Source: Favolaschia claudopus
Lineage: Eukaryota; Basidiomycota; Agaricomycetes; Agaricales; Mycenaceae
Length of the DNA: 64,000 nt
NCBI GenBank assembly: GCA_037176885.1
Contig: JAWWNJ010000018.1
Location: forward strand, 1,426,001 to 1,490,000
Direction of reading: 5' to 3'
A program made the position numbers and the translations under genes. A model generated the notes under the pieces. The model worked only from the letters and a program-made list of their open reading frames with translations, was not told where the DNA came from and searched no databases. Shown piece by piece: positions 1 to 10,300 of this stretch. Within the stretch, counting starts at the first letter, position 1. Each line of letters starts with the position of its first letter.

Positions 1-374
1 CCTAGCGAGGGAGAATCCAAAGAGAAGAAAGGCTGAGGATTCCCACGCTAGGTGCAGTAAACATATAGTAACTAGTTCCCACAAGCTCGGAGCAATCGGC
101 AATGATCCCGGGCCAAGTCACATGCCTTCCTCCACGATGACATAGGGCTTTGGGGATTTGACAGGAAAGTGGGAAATCTGCAAGAGGCCTGCGTCATAGG
201 TGGCTGTGTAGTGCCAAAAGAGGGAGTTCCCCTGACAAACCCATGGGCTACAGCCTGATTCGGCATGGGATCCTAACTTTGTCGGCATGGGACGGCAGAT
301 TGAGTTAGGACAAAGCCGTGAAGCTGTGGCTAGTCACCAACCTACTCAAATGGTGTTTGAATGCTGAAAGCAAC
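1..374. other. No recognisable gene
   Basis: I see no coding pattern, known motif or terminal repeat here. A GGGAGAATCC-like phrase near 10-20 resembles the direct repeats near 11.8 kb, which suggests decayed Copia-type spacer sequence, but this is only a resemblance by eye. Confidence 0.3.
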
Positions 375-433
375 CAAATATGATTTGTATGCCGGAGTTC
401 CGGCCTACAGAAGGGGGAGCTTGCGCGAATCCG
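375..433 (-). repeat. Putative Helitron 3' end, copy 1
   Basis: This 59-bp segment is repeated at 9995-10053. Read on the minus strand it ends with a short hairpin (GCCGGA, two bases, TCCGGC) followed by ATACAAATCATATTTG, after which the two copies diverge. The second copy lies just downstream of a Helitron helicase C-terminus in the same orientation, so I infer this is the 3' terminus of that Helitron family. It lacks the canonical CTRR end, so a Helentron-like or otherwise divergent end is possible. Confidence 0.45.
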
Positions 434-436
434 TAT

Positions 437-907
437 TGTCAGCGTAATTTGCTGTTCGGTATCGCCCGTATCGAGTGGTCAAGACGAGAAGTCGAAAGAA
501 ACTGTGTTTGTGTAGAGAACGTCGTGGTCTCGGTTAAAAACGCATCAAGACTACGTAACGCTTACGAGAGTACAGTATGCTGGAAAGTAAAGAGTAGTAA
601 ATACTGTAGCAATTTGTATGGGTGAAACCGAACCTTGAGCGTGACTGGAAACACGACGCATGGAAACCAGAAACGGCCTAAGCGTTATGCGTGACACGAG
701 AAAAATATTGAAACCGCCAACCCTCCAGGGTATTTCCCACGCACACAAGCTCTCTAAGACAGAGATTTTTTATTTTTGTGGGCCAGTTAGTCACGCACTC
801 TTCTGGGAAACCTCTGCTGTGTTATGCGTTACCGTTGAAACGAAACGGGGGGAGCGTTACGCGTTACGTTTCACCCATACAAATTGCTACAGTAATTACC
901 GCTAACA
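437..907 (-). repeat. 3' LTR of the 437-2448 element, with MITE inside
   Basis: It matches the 176-bp LTR at 2273-2448 except for a 4-bp length difference and a 291-bp insertion, which is the MITE at 604-892 plus its TA duplication. The uninterrupted partner LTR gives the exact empty site. Confidence 0.85.
604..892. mobile_element. TA-flanked MITE inside an LTR
   Basis: Perfect terminal inverted repeats start CTGTAGCAATTTGTATGG and run about 25 bp. The element is flanked by TA at 602-603 and 893-894, and the partner LTR at 2273-2448 shows the empty site with a single TA. TA targets and CTGTA ends fit the Tc1/mariner superfamily. It encodes nothing recognisable. Confidence 0.85.
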
Positions 908-2272
908 CTCCCCCTCGGCGAGTGGACTCGAGTAAGGGATGAATAAGTAGAGGGCATGATGGAGAATATGTAAAATATATGGAGCAACATACTGTTGCTC
1001 CCCCTTGAGCGTAAAACTTGCCAAATAAACTTCCGACCCAATACGACCCAGCATTCTCCCTGGTAGAGCGTCGACGCTGTGTCGTGGCTCTCCAGCACAC
1101 GCGGTCGCGGATCGAAGACTGTTGGCGCTGACCCACTTGGGTCTCTGGCCCAGTCGTAACGTGTCCGCCCGTCGCAGCTGTGGCGGTCTTCTGGTCATCG
1201 TATTATCGGCTCCGTAGTCTTCGCTGCTGCTCTGGATGTCGCCGATCAAGACCTCCGCCCGTCACATTGTGCACCTAGGCGGTATAATCGAGTCGAACCC
1301 CCATACTGAGCGTGGTGGGCCTCCATACCCCTTATCTCCCCCTTCGAAAAATTGGTTTTCCGACTGTTCCGCGTGCGCAATGGAAGGAAGGGGAAAATGT
1401 GAAAAACTGTGTGAAGTCGGCGATAGATGATGCGCGACGGGGTGAATGAAAGTGAATTGCGCGCTTGGGCGCGTGAGACGCGAGTGTCAGTGTGCGGCAG
1501 ATGAGGTGAGACGTTAATGAGGAAGCAAGAAGCTCCCCCTGTGTCGGCCGTTCGCGTCGAAGTTGGCGGTGCGAAAGTCGCCATGAGCAAGTCGTCGAAT
1601 GCAGGGACTGCTCTAAATGCTCCCCCTGTGATGCCTGTGCGAGGTGTAGAAGGAGAGAAGGAGAGGCTCCCCCTGGGCATGCGAGGAGGGTGTGCGCGAT
1701 GTCGCGCTGCCCGGAACGTCAGGACGAGCGTACTCGCGTCGTCTGAGTTGTCCGTGGCGTGGTGACGGAGTAAAACTGCTCGTCGGTGGCGCTGCTGCTG
1801 CTCGTTGCGAGTGAGCGCCTGCGGCCCTCGTTGAGATGGATCCTGGGGCCCGCTGCCCCATTCTGCGGCCGTGGGATTGCGATACGTGCCAGAGCCAAGT
1901 TGACTGGCATACGTCCCCGCTGGCAGTGGCGGGTTGTGACATGTGGGACCCATATGGGTATGCCCTTTTCGTTCGCTTTGCCAAATCCATCGTTTCTTCC
2001 TCGTCCAAGTCCCTGGAGAGCTGTCTTTGCTGTTACAGGTCGCTGTGAGTTTGCGTGCCCCAGCATGAATCATGTTGTCCGGAGGGTACGGGGGATTGTG
2101 TGAGGTTGTGCCGCGGTCCGTCGGCTGTGGTATGCGGTTGTGAGGTCCAAGGCTTTGCCGGTTGGAGTGCTGCACGCTATAGCTTTGTCGCTTGAGGTTC
2201 AGGTGTACCGCAGATGCCGACAAGTCGATACGGACTGGCGTTATTTACCAGGAGCCAGCTGGGATGCGTTTG

Positions 2273-2448
2273 TGTCAGCGTAATTTGCTGTTCGGTATCG
2301 CCCGTATCGAGTGGTCAAGACGAGAAGTCGAAAGAAACTGCGTTTGTAGAACGTCGTGGTCTCGGTTAAAAACGCATCAAGACTACGTAATGCTTACGAG
2401 AGTACAGTATGCTGGAAAGTAAAGAGTGGTAAATAATTACCGCTAACA
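2273..2448 (-). repeat. 5' LTR of the 437-2448 element
   Basis: This is the short, uninterrupted LTR. It is followed on the plus-strand side by the TSD copy CGTAT at 2449-2453. No initiator-tRNA-like primer site of the GGTTATGGG type seen in the other LTR elements of this window is visible next to it. Confidence 0.8.
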
Positions 2449-2476
2449 CGTATCAATATTAGGCGCTCACCCGACT

Positions 2477-3125
2477 ACCGCCCACCATGTCGATTCCTCG
2501 ATCTTCACAAAACAAGACGGTTTGGCCAACAACACAACCCTTAACCTCCGCTGTGCATTGCGGATGCTTGGATTCATCTTACTTGGAATTACGGCCACCC
2601 CTGGACGAAAACGGGCGACTTTGGCGTATGTGTGCCGACCGGGTTTTCTTCGATTTTGGACCGCTGTGGACCGCTCGTAAACCCGCCTTTGGACTCCCCG
2701 CCCTCATCCCCGCCTTACTATATCTTTTTGGACGTCTATGGCCACCCCTGGGATCTATATGCGAAGGACTGGCTGTCTGGCAGTGGCATCACGGAGCTGG
2801 CGACGCTCACACGGGAAACGGCCGTCTGAAACCTCGGGGATGGGGACCTTTCGTGCCCAATTGGCCGCTGGGTACCTTGGATTAGGCGCGCGACCTTCAA
2901 ATTACCTCTGGTCGTCGACCGACGATGCTTTGCTGGCACGATGGACGACATTCGGGAAGATCGGGTATCCCTCCGGCTCCTTCCGCATGGAGACCGGGAA
3001 TATCGGACCGCGCTCCTCCATTCGACGTCGACTCGCTGGTGCCGATCTGCGAGCACTGTGCCGATTGCACCATGGTTTCCTCGCCCCCCTCGCTTGAGCC
3101 GATATCGTTGTGCCAATCTCCAACT
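2477..3125 (+). repeat. 649-bp long-range inverted repeat, left arm
   Basis: The sequence recurs in inverse orientation at 62706-63354 with the same length and, as judged from the translated frames, only about two differences. All three plus frames contain fairly long open stretches (for example 2487-2885) but none matches a family I know, and the copies keep all frames equally, so coding is not shown. Sequences outside both copies differ. It may be a mobile element fragment, a solo LTR or a recent duplication. Confidence 0.8.
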
Positions 3126-3612
3126 GGCGTTTTTGATGTGCGCCGACCGTATCAGCGCCGAATATGTGCCGATTTCGCGGTCCCCATTCCGACCATGTTC
3201 TAACGTGGTGTTGCGTCGGTAGCGGCGCCCCCTAAAGTCCATGGGCCTGCTTTGGCGGGAGGTGCGCATGCATCTGCAAAGGGAAAGACGTACGACAGCG
3301 TTGGAGGGCTGGTGGACACTGGGGATTTTTGCCTGGGGGAGGAGAACTTCCCCCGCACATCATGTTTTACATGGTGGTCAGGCCCTACGGGTTTTAACCA
3401 GAGGTCCCGCCATACAAGCGGCCGGCCAGTCCCTCCAATAGCCAGCGTCTTGTGCGATCGACCCCCTGGAATGATGTTGTGCTCGGTTGGCATCTTGTAG
3501 GATTCTGTAAGGATAACCACCCGTACAGTACTACATGTTTGTCTTCCGTAAACTCGCTGTTCAAACTGTGGACCGCGCGAGTATAATATACCCCCCCCCC
3601 CGCCCCCGCGTG
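3126..3612. other. No gene recognised; C-rich run
   Basis: The tract holds no supportable gene. It ends with a homopolymer of about 11 C at 3591-3601 followed by more C/G, next to the start of the Helitron-related repeat. Confidence 0.4.
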
Positions 3613-4130
3613 AAACCTCGTTCTAAATGCAATTCCAGCCAGAGTCTTGACCCGTGAAATGAACAGCTACAGACACACAAAAAAAACCCTCGGAGGATCC
3701 AGGGAGTACCAAGAAGTTGTACTGTATCATTTCGACCAAAGATTCAGCCACTGTGACCTGTGACCCCAAAGATTCAAATTTTCAATCATTCAAATTGCCT
3801 TTTTAGGGAATTTTCGGTGATTTCCGGGGCTATTTTGATGGGAAAACGGCCCAAAACAGCCTTGTGACATAGGACACCTTTTGCAAACATTCAATTCAGG
3901 CCCGGCTGTGACCTGTGACCTGAAAAAACGGTCGAAATGATACAGTATTCTCACGTCTGTGAAACAGTCGTGAGGAAAGGAACTTTTAGGAAGCCCAAAC
4001 TCTTCGCAGATAGTCGTCGAAGACATGGCAGCACCGGCCAAGCACCGGCGCATCAAAACGCTCTCGAGCACAGCTTATTGCTTTTCGGTGACGGCTCTGA
4101 TAAAAGGGGCAGCAAGCTCCCCCAATCATA
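3613..4130 (-). repeat. Helitron-derived repeat, copy 1 (paired with 10251-10992)
   Basis: The segment matches 10251-10992 in blocks; differences are mostly insertions in one or other copy. On the minus strand its edge at about 3615-3680 reads as a damaged version of the helicase C-terminal phrase VAISRVKTLAGIAF found in the Helitron at 29.8 kb. The rest is not helicase-like. Copy 1 contains the MITE at 3722-3945; the other end finishes with the palindrome-like GGGGCAGCAAGCTCCCCC. Confidence 0.6.
3722..3945. mobile_element. TA-flanked MITE, 224 bp
   Basis: Terminal inverted repeats are CTGTATCATTTCGACC at both ends, flanked by TA (3720-3721 and 3946-3947). The matching repeat copy near 10370 shows the unoccupied TA site. 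This is a Tc1/mariner-type non-autonomous element, from a different family than the MITE at 604-892. Confidence 0.85.
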
Positions 4131-4268
4131 GTCTTATTCAGAGCCCAAATAATCAAAATCAAACTCAACAGTGGGTGCCGCGCAGACCGAGGCCCCCGGC
4201 ACATCACCTACCAGAAATGGAAGAGCCTTTGAACCCCACACAAAGGTTGCGGAAACCGGGGTTTCTGA

Positions 4269-4632
4269 CAGCTATCTACAAAACACTGGAGCGCGAAAAA
4301 AAGTTCACACAACGGTTTTGACAGCTCCTGCCTAATTCGGCCAGCCCGCTCCACTCTCTCCAACCGAGTCCAACGACACTCGCCCTTTCGTCACTGCTCC
4401 TGGAACGTCTCTCTCGCCTACCATGCCCTACAATACCTTCCGCTACATCCCTCCTGCACACAGGCGGCTCCTGATTACCATGGCCGCCTAGGCTGCAACA
4501 CGAGGTCGCCCCGCCCTGACGCGCCAGCCGTCGACGCAATGGATCCGGCAGTGCCTACCTCATATGGTAATTGACGTCATCGCATCAATGGGAACTTTTT
4601 TTCGGAGCGCTCCAGTGTTTTGTAGATAGCTG
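4269..4632 (+). mobile_element. Foldback MITE, copy 1
   Basis: Inverted ends read CAGCTATCTACAAAACACTG on each side and continue for about 40 bp. An inverted second copy is at 55961-56314. In both copies the left flank ends TCTGA and the right flank starts GAA, so the target duplication is not clear. The interior has no gene. Confidence 0.8.
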
Positions 4633-4915
4633 GAATAGAATTATCCGACTTTAAGACGACGTGAACTGAGGAATTGATATATATATGGCTGTGCTGCCCT
4701 GAGGCGTAGGAGGAAAAGAAAGGCTCGAAGAACGAAAGTGGACCGCAAGTGGACCGTATGAGCTTGATATGAGCCCCTTGAACGTTCCCACATAGGTCAG
4801 TCCGGCCCGCAAAATAGATCTGACTCATCTGAGGTCGATTTCAGAGGGCTATCTCGCCGACCAGAGTGTTTTGCACAGCTCCGCAGACCCTCTAAACTAG
4901 GCTTTTTCCGGTTTT
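4633..4915. other. No gene recognised
   Basis: This gap between the MITE and the LINE contains no open frame I can support. It may hold 5'-truncated LINE or host sequence. Confidence 0.3.
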
Positions 4916-7900
4916 TTGGGCGCTCCAGAGCCGACCAGTAGCCGGTTTTTAAGACCGGCGCGACTTACAACGGTGTTTCACACAGCTCTCTTCCGAGGTC
5001 TTCTGCCGCCCCGGCTCCACACATCTCCATCCAATAGAGTAACTAGTCGCACCTTCTCCTTCTTCCCACGATTCAGATTTACATACCACACGGTGATTCC
5101 ACATGGGAAAATTGCTTATCGGACTTGGGGAACTTTCAATATTGTTGGATTTTTGGCGAAACTGTACATGCATGTTGAGCGGCACGGAATTATTGACGGG
5201 ACTAGGTTTAATTCGAGCTGGTTATGCCCCTTCTACAAGAAAGGTGATAAGGCTTTGATTTCCAATTATCGTCCTATAACACTGTTGAATACTGATTACA
5301 AGCTAATGACCAAAGCTCACTCACTCAGACTGATGCAGGTAGCCCCCTCGCTAGTGCATCCGGACCAAGCTGGGTTCATGAAAGGTCGGAAGATCGAGGA
5401 CCAGGTTAAACTTTCGAAATTCCTTCTTGACTATGCTGAAGCAGCAGAAGAGGACGGAGTTATAATTGCGCTTGATCAAGAAAAAGCATACGACAGAATA
5501 AATCATGCTTACCTACTGCGTGTCTTGCAACATTTTCGCTTCCCGCCGCGGTTCTGTAACTTAATCCGAAGCCTCTGCACAAATGCCGAGACCGTCGTAA
5601 TGGTGAACGGGATGTTCAGTGACCCATATTTCGTGATCCGTGGTGTCCGACAAGGTGACCCCTTGTCATGTCTCCTCTTCAATCTTGCTATTGAGCCGCT
5701 AGCATGCCTCATTCGCGACTCTGATTTAAAAGGCATTCTAATTCCCGGACTAAATGAGAATTTGGTCATCTCTCTCTTCGCGGATGATACGACAATTTAC
5801 TTATCCTCTTCAGATTCCCCCGATGAACTATGGAATATTTTAGACCTCTGGTGTGCGGCTTCAACAGCGAAATTCAATGAACATAAGACTGTAATCTTGC
5901 CGTTTGGGAGGCGTGTATATCGAGCGGAAGTTTTACGCGACCGCAGAATAAATAAAGATTCAAAACTTGGAAGTTTCAGTACCGAAATTCGGATTGTACC
6001 GGACGGCGACACTTGCCGCATGCTCGGCGCATGGATAGGAAATGATGTGAGCTACCTAACTCCGTGGCCAACCGTTGTTGAAAAAATAAAATGTGATCTT
6101 CGCCATTGGAGTACGATGAACCCTGCGTTGGAAGGGAAACGTCATATTATAAACATGATAATTGGTGGCAGGACTCAATATCTGACCCGAGTCCAAGGAA
6201 TGCCTAAGGAAATTGAATCGATGTTAATCCACCTTGAACACGAATTTTTATGGGACGGTAAAAGAGCGAGAGTTGGCTATGAAACTATGATTAGACCCAT
6301 TCTCGACGGTGGAAAACAAATCTTGGATTTACAGTCGAGAAATGAGGCCGTAGACTTGGTAAACCTACAGGCCTACCTCCATTCAGGAGCAGACCGAGCA
6401 CGATGGTGTTATCTTGTGGATTTTTTAATTAGAAACTACTCGGAGAAAAGTTACCTTAACTTCCGTCCCGGCCAGGTTTTGAATGTTTTCATCCAGAACA
6501 TACACCTCCCAATATCCTCGAAGACTAAACTACCGGAACAATTGAAGAGAATGATTCAGACAGCGGAAAAATTCGAATTAAAATTTACCGCTTTGTCGAT
6601 TGCACCAGAGGTGCAGACAGAGATGCCAATTTGGAAGCATCCAGCGGTCAACACAGTCCTTCATAATAGTGCATGCCGTAGAAAAGCAGCGACCTGCCTT
6701 CGCATCAACCACGATGTTACAACTCTGAAAGATCTGATATTCATCGCCGAAAGGAAAACAACATTTCCTCGAAAACCACATCGAGTTAACCCTTCTGGTT
6801 TTGGTCGAAAAAATTGTGGATGTCCTCCTTGCCGGCGGGATCGCGTCGAACTTGGTTGTGCAGATCCAGGGGCTTGTATTGATGCCGCAAAGGCTGTTGT
6901 GAATAGTGTGAGTCCCAAATGGAACCCGTTGATTCCGAGCAGGGATCTGTGTCAGGACCTTGGACTGTCAGAAATTGAACTGGAACAGAATAACCAGCCC
7001 ATGAGTGCTGATCAGGAATTTACATACAACCCCGACTACTCCTTGCGCAAGATTGATTCTGGATTCCGAATATTTGCCACTGAAGAAGCTTCGAATTTGA
7101 TACCAGCGAGACGAAAATTTGACCCCGAACAGGAACAGACACCATTGATGATCTTCCTAGATTGTCGGGTACGACATGCAGGAGAATTTAAGCCAGCTAT
7201 TGAGCTTCGAATCGAGACTCGCGACGAAACACCCTCAGAGTCAACTCTTGAAGTCTTTTCACTGTCATTTGACTCACCAGATATTCCATTATCCTTTTCA
7301 TCGGGTCTGCTCGGCGGCCTTGTACACAAGCTGCAGACAACGCCGAAATCTATGCCTCTGTTGATTTGCTCAAAGTCCGATTATCTTGCCCGTGTCTGTG
7401 TCAAAAGCAGAAGGGACTTCGAAAATGATATGCTTAATACTAGCTTTCCACTGCTGAAAGCGGTCTTCGCTGCTCTCAATGAGAGGACGGGTCGGGTTAG
7501 GCTCAAAAAACTGTCCAAACCACCGTCAGACACTGTTTCTCATGTAGGTGTGATAAGAACACAAGCTGCAGACAACGCCGAAATCTATGCCTCTGTTGAT
7601 TTGCTCAAAATCCGATTATCTTGCCCGTGTCTGTGTCAAAAGCAGAAGGGACTTCGAAAATGATATGCTTAATACTAGCTTTCCACTGCTGAAAGCGGTC
7701 TTCGCTGCTCTCAATGAGAGGACGGGTCGGGTTAGGTTCAAAAAACTGTCCAAACCACCGTCAGACACTGTTTCTCATGTAGGTGTGATAAGAACCCTCG
7801 AGATTGACACTCAGTCAGATCTAATGTTCACCAATCCAGGAATTGAACTACAATGCGGCAATCAACGCACTGGCTCTCAACCAAAAACAGGTTCTAAATA

Positions 7901-7958
7901 CCTGGAGTGGGTTACTCATGAACGAGGACAATTTGCCGGACAACTGGACATTCACTAG
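4916..7958 (+). pseudogene. LINE reverse transcriptase with C-terminal RNase H-like region, 5'-truncated
   Basis: The frame from 4916 is open to 7663. Recognisable RT similarity starts at about 5100 (around residue 65), and typical motifs follow: NYRPITLLN, the first aspartate block LDQEKAYD (about residue 185), RGVRQGDPLS, and the catalytic FADDTT (about 288). A zinc-knuckle-like CGCPPC with later cysteines lies near residue 640. Near residues 740-870 an RNase H-like fold is suggested by IFLDCR and the SKSDY phrase, but canonical catalytic residues are not all clear. No apurinic endonuclease domain lies upstream, as expected for 5' truncation. A 235-bp tandem duplication (7324-7793) shifts the frame by one; the original C-terminus continues in the shifted frame to the stop at 7958. 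A poly-A tail follows at 8163. The clade is L1/Tad-like by general pattern. Confidence 0.85.
7324..7793 (+). repeat. 235-bp tandem duplication in the LINE
   Basis: Units 7324-7558 and 7559-7793 differ at only a few bases (for example near 7378 and 7503). Because 235 is not a multiple of three, the duplication breaks the reading frame; one unit alone would restore a single frame to 7958. The junctions share a short AC microhomology. Confidence 0.9.
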
Positions 7959-8182
7959 GGGGGTTTTAGTGGGTATACAGCCCATGAAAATTGGAATTGG
8001 GTGAAACTCAATGGCTGGAGTCCCACACTGGTTTATTCGTGCGTAAGGCATTTCCTCCCGGACAACTTCCCCGGCATTTTCTGGTCCACAACCAGTAGCC
8101 AAAGCGGACGACTCGGAATGCATATGCAGACTGACAATCGTTAGGTTCAGACCCAACGCTCCAAAAAAAAAAAAAAAAAAAA
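7959..8182 (+). other. LINE 3' UTR and poly-A tail
   Basis: Noncoding sequence after the stop runs into 20 A residues at 8163-8182, the expected 3' end of a retrotransposed LINE copy. Confidence 0.75.
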
Positions 8183-8236
8183 GGAACTGCGGGGAACCTT
8201 GTGGGAAATCTCCAACTAACTATACCGACCAGTAAC

Positions 8237-8853
8237 AGGACCCCCGACAACCACCTATGATGCCTGCCCGCAAAATTTTCAATTCGGATAAAACATGCCC
8301 AAAATTCGCGCGCACCCTGCCCGGATTCGGATGAGAAATCAACTTTTTGGCGGCCAAGCCTGGTCAAAAATTCGGATAAAGCATGGGTGGTTGCCGACAA
8401 GCCTGGCCGACGTTCGGATAACCTGGGCTGCCGACGGCTTGGATGAGGATCTGCGGCTGGCCATTGACGGAATTCGGGTCAGTTGTCAACCAAATCATGG
8501 TAAATCAGTGAAATCTCATAATATCGACCTTTTCAGGCAGTTTCGGGAATATATATGAGACGCAACGCTTCGGCAGGGCCAATACCTGACGGAGCTGATA
8601 CCCGAGTTAAAGGAAGCATTTTCGCCGTCACCGAGAACCGAACGAGCATCTGCAAGACCGTCCCAGCCGTAGGAGCAAAATTTCGATTTTTTCCTGATTT
8701 TAGGTGATTTTCTGATGCCTGGTCAACGGTTCGGAAAAAACTGGGAGGCCTGGTGCCAATTCGGATAAGAAATGCCCTATTTGGGGTCCGGATAAGATGT
8801 CCCAAATTCCGGATTTTCCGGGGCAGGCATCATAGGTGGTTGTCGGGGGTCCT
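8237..8853 (-). mobile_element. Non-autonomous TIR transposon with 8-bp TSD, copy A
   Basis: Both ends carry AGGACCCCCGACAACCA in inverted orientation (TIR about 32 bp), and the element is flanked by perfect CCAGTAAC copies at 8229-8236 and 8854-8861. Many subterminal TTCGGAT motifs occur inside both ends. An 8-bp duplication fits hAT or a similar superfamily, though the terminus is not a textbook hAT end. No transposase is encoded. A longer inverted copy is at 60667-61804. Confidence 0.85.
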
Positions 8854-8861
8854 CCAGTAAC

Positions 8862-9496
8862 CGATCTTTGTCGTCCACTGTACAAACGTACCATCTCTAA
8901 TGAGACAAAGCGAACGGCATGTGGTGGACTTATCAGGACAGCCCACATTTGTTTTCCTTGGTTCTGATTTAAAGGGTCAGAGCACCATAGCGCCCCTCTC
9001 TCGCTCCCCCACTGCTGCCCCAGACCACTTGCCCCACGCAACATGTGCGGCTACTCGGTTAGTGTGTACAGATGCGGGCATGCGACGAGAACTGTCAACT
9101 CTTGTCCTGCGGCGGGGACCTACAATAACGGCAACCCGAACGTGGTGTGACGCAAAAAGCTGCGACTATGTACATGGCCCGTAACCAGCGTGGCTGACGA
9201 GTGAGTGTCTTGCGGCGTAGCCTTTCAAACCGATTGCACAGAATCGCCGTCCCACAATCGCACAAATTCTATTTGTCATTGAGCGTCAGGCTTCACATCT
9301 CGTATTTATCACGATCCTCGCTTGTCTGAACGTCTTCCTTTTAGTGTCATGCCCACCTATTCCAATCTCAGACTGTCTAGATTTGCATTTGTAGATGACA
9401 GCGATGTAGTTACCTACCAGCGAAGTCGTCGTACATGCGGGGTGTTATGAGTAGTCTATCAGTTTTGGATTAAGAGTCTCACTAGTACGCAAGAGG
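8862..9496. other. No gene recognised
   Basis: Several short frames exist (for example 8900-9184) without any family resemblance. I see no terminal repeats. Confidence 0.35.
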
Positions 9497-9889
9497 TGTC
9501 AGATCTCTGGATCTGACACACTTTGATCTGCACGTGCATCAAAAGGGGGCCAAATATTATTGTTTGTGTGTAGGACATGTCAGAATATGAATTATTCCGG
9601 GTAGCCGCCCCGCCGCTCCGGCCCTTGATAGATATCTGATACTTATCATACAGCCTTGTTCTTACTTAAATATAAACCGCGCTCGTCTGTCCACCACCCT
9701 CAGTCTTTCATCCCACATTGCGGGAGACTGAGGGTGAGTTCTCTATCTATCTACCTACTTGTATTTACTTATTCATTGTGTAGTTATTGCGCCTTCCGCG
9801 CATTTTCAGGTAATTAATATACAGTCTTTCATCCCACATTGCGGAAGACTGAGGTTATTGCGCCTTCCGCGCATTTTCAGATTCTGTTA
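9497..9889 (+). repeat. Copia-type LTR containing an intron and its spliced copy
   Basis: The start is a TGTCAGATC...GATCTGACA palindrome; the right edge is defined by the primer-site-like GGTTATGGGCC at 9890. A hairpin segment (CAGTCTTTCATCC...GACTGAG) is followed by a GT-AG interval at 9734-9783, then TTATTGCGCC...TTTTCAG. The same hairpin and tail recur at 9831-9880 without that interval, joined exactly at the predicted splice site. The TATA-like TAAATATAAA at about 9667 would suit a promoter. No internal Copia genes follow beyond a short leader, so the element is truncated. The 5' LTR boundary is tentative. Confidence 0.65.
9734..9783 (+). other. Predicted 50-nt intron within the LTR
   Basis: It begins GTGAGT and ends GTGTAG. 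The intron-less copy 40-100 bp downstream (GACTGAGG joined to TTATTGCG at about 9854) directly supports removal of exactly these bases. Confidence 0.75.
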
Positions 9890-9994
9890 GGTTATGGGCC
9901 ACCCACCGAGCGCTAGCTCTCTGAAGACATACCTATTGGAAGACTCACCTGCTCGCTCATCAGAGCTCGAAGCATCACAAGCACAGACTTGTAT
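9890..9994 (+). other. Copia primer-binding site and truncated leader
   Basis: GGTTATGGGCC starts directly after the LTR and recurs after the LTRs ending at 14915 and 30180 (last as GGTTATGGGAC). It resembles the complement of a methionine tRNA anticodon arm, as known for Copia-type half-tRNA priming. The leader ends where the Helitron-type repeat begins. Confidence 0.55.
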
Positions 9995-10300
9995 CAAATA
10001 TGATTTGTATGCCGGAGTTCCGGCCTACAGAAGGGGGAGCTTGCGCGAATCCGAATGTACATCGGAGTAAAATAAGTTGAACAAGAAATTATAAACTATG
10101 TTCAAGTAGATTCGGTTTCAGAAAAATACATATTCACTAAGGTCCATTCCTTGGCTGTCTAGAGTAAATGTAAGTTGAGCTCTCCTTTGTGTATCAGTTT
10201 CAAGCATCCGCATTGAATCTGTTACATTAGCTCTTTTCAATCGTCCACAGTGAAAACTCGTTCTAAATGCAATTCCAGCCAGAGTCTTGACGCGTGAAAT
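9995..10300 (-). pseudogene. Helitron helicase C-terminus and 3' end fragment
   Basis: On the minus strand about 10300 to 10125 reads as the last part of the Helitron helicase: a damaged VAISRVKTLAGIAF, then RTSFH, GRLKRANVTDS, LETDTQRRAQLTF, DSQGMDLSEY. The same order is found split at 29.8-29.9 kb and 33.1-33.2 kb, so this fragment supplies the uninterrupted version and fixes the Copia insertion point there. The terminal hairpin repeat is at 9995-10053. The codons are frameshifted near 10300. Confidence 0.75.

Larger units (their letters stand above)
437..2448 (-). mobile_element. Non-autonomous LTR retrotransposon (TRIM/LARD type), complete with TSD
   Basis: Two LTRs (437-907 and 2273-2448) begin and end with TG..CA-type termini (TGTTAGCGG at the minus-strand 5' end, CGCTGACA at the 3' end). 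The element is flanked by the 5-bp duplication CGTAT at 432-436 and 2449-2453. A purine tract CGAGGGGGAG lies directly before the minus-strand 3' LTR. The 1.37-kb interior has a long minus-strand open frame (1246-2223) of low complexity, rich in S, R, P and T, with no gag, protease, integrase or reverse transcriptase motif, so I read it as non-coding or strongly diverged. Mobilisation would need proteins from another element. Confidence 0.85.

Noticed and set aside
1246..2223. 325-codon minus-strand frame inside the small LTR element
   Set aside because: Its composition is low-complexity, there are several equally open frames on both strands, and no retroelement motif is present.
2487..2885. 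Protein-coding gene in the 649-bp inverted repeat
   Set aside because: Three frames are open over similar lengths and the two differences between copies do not favour one frame.
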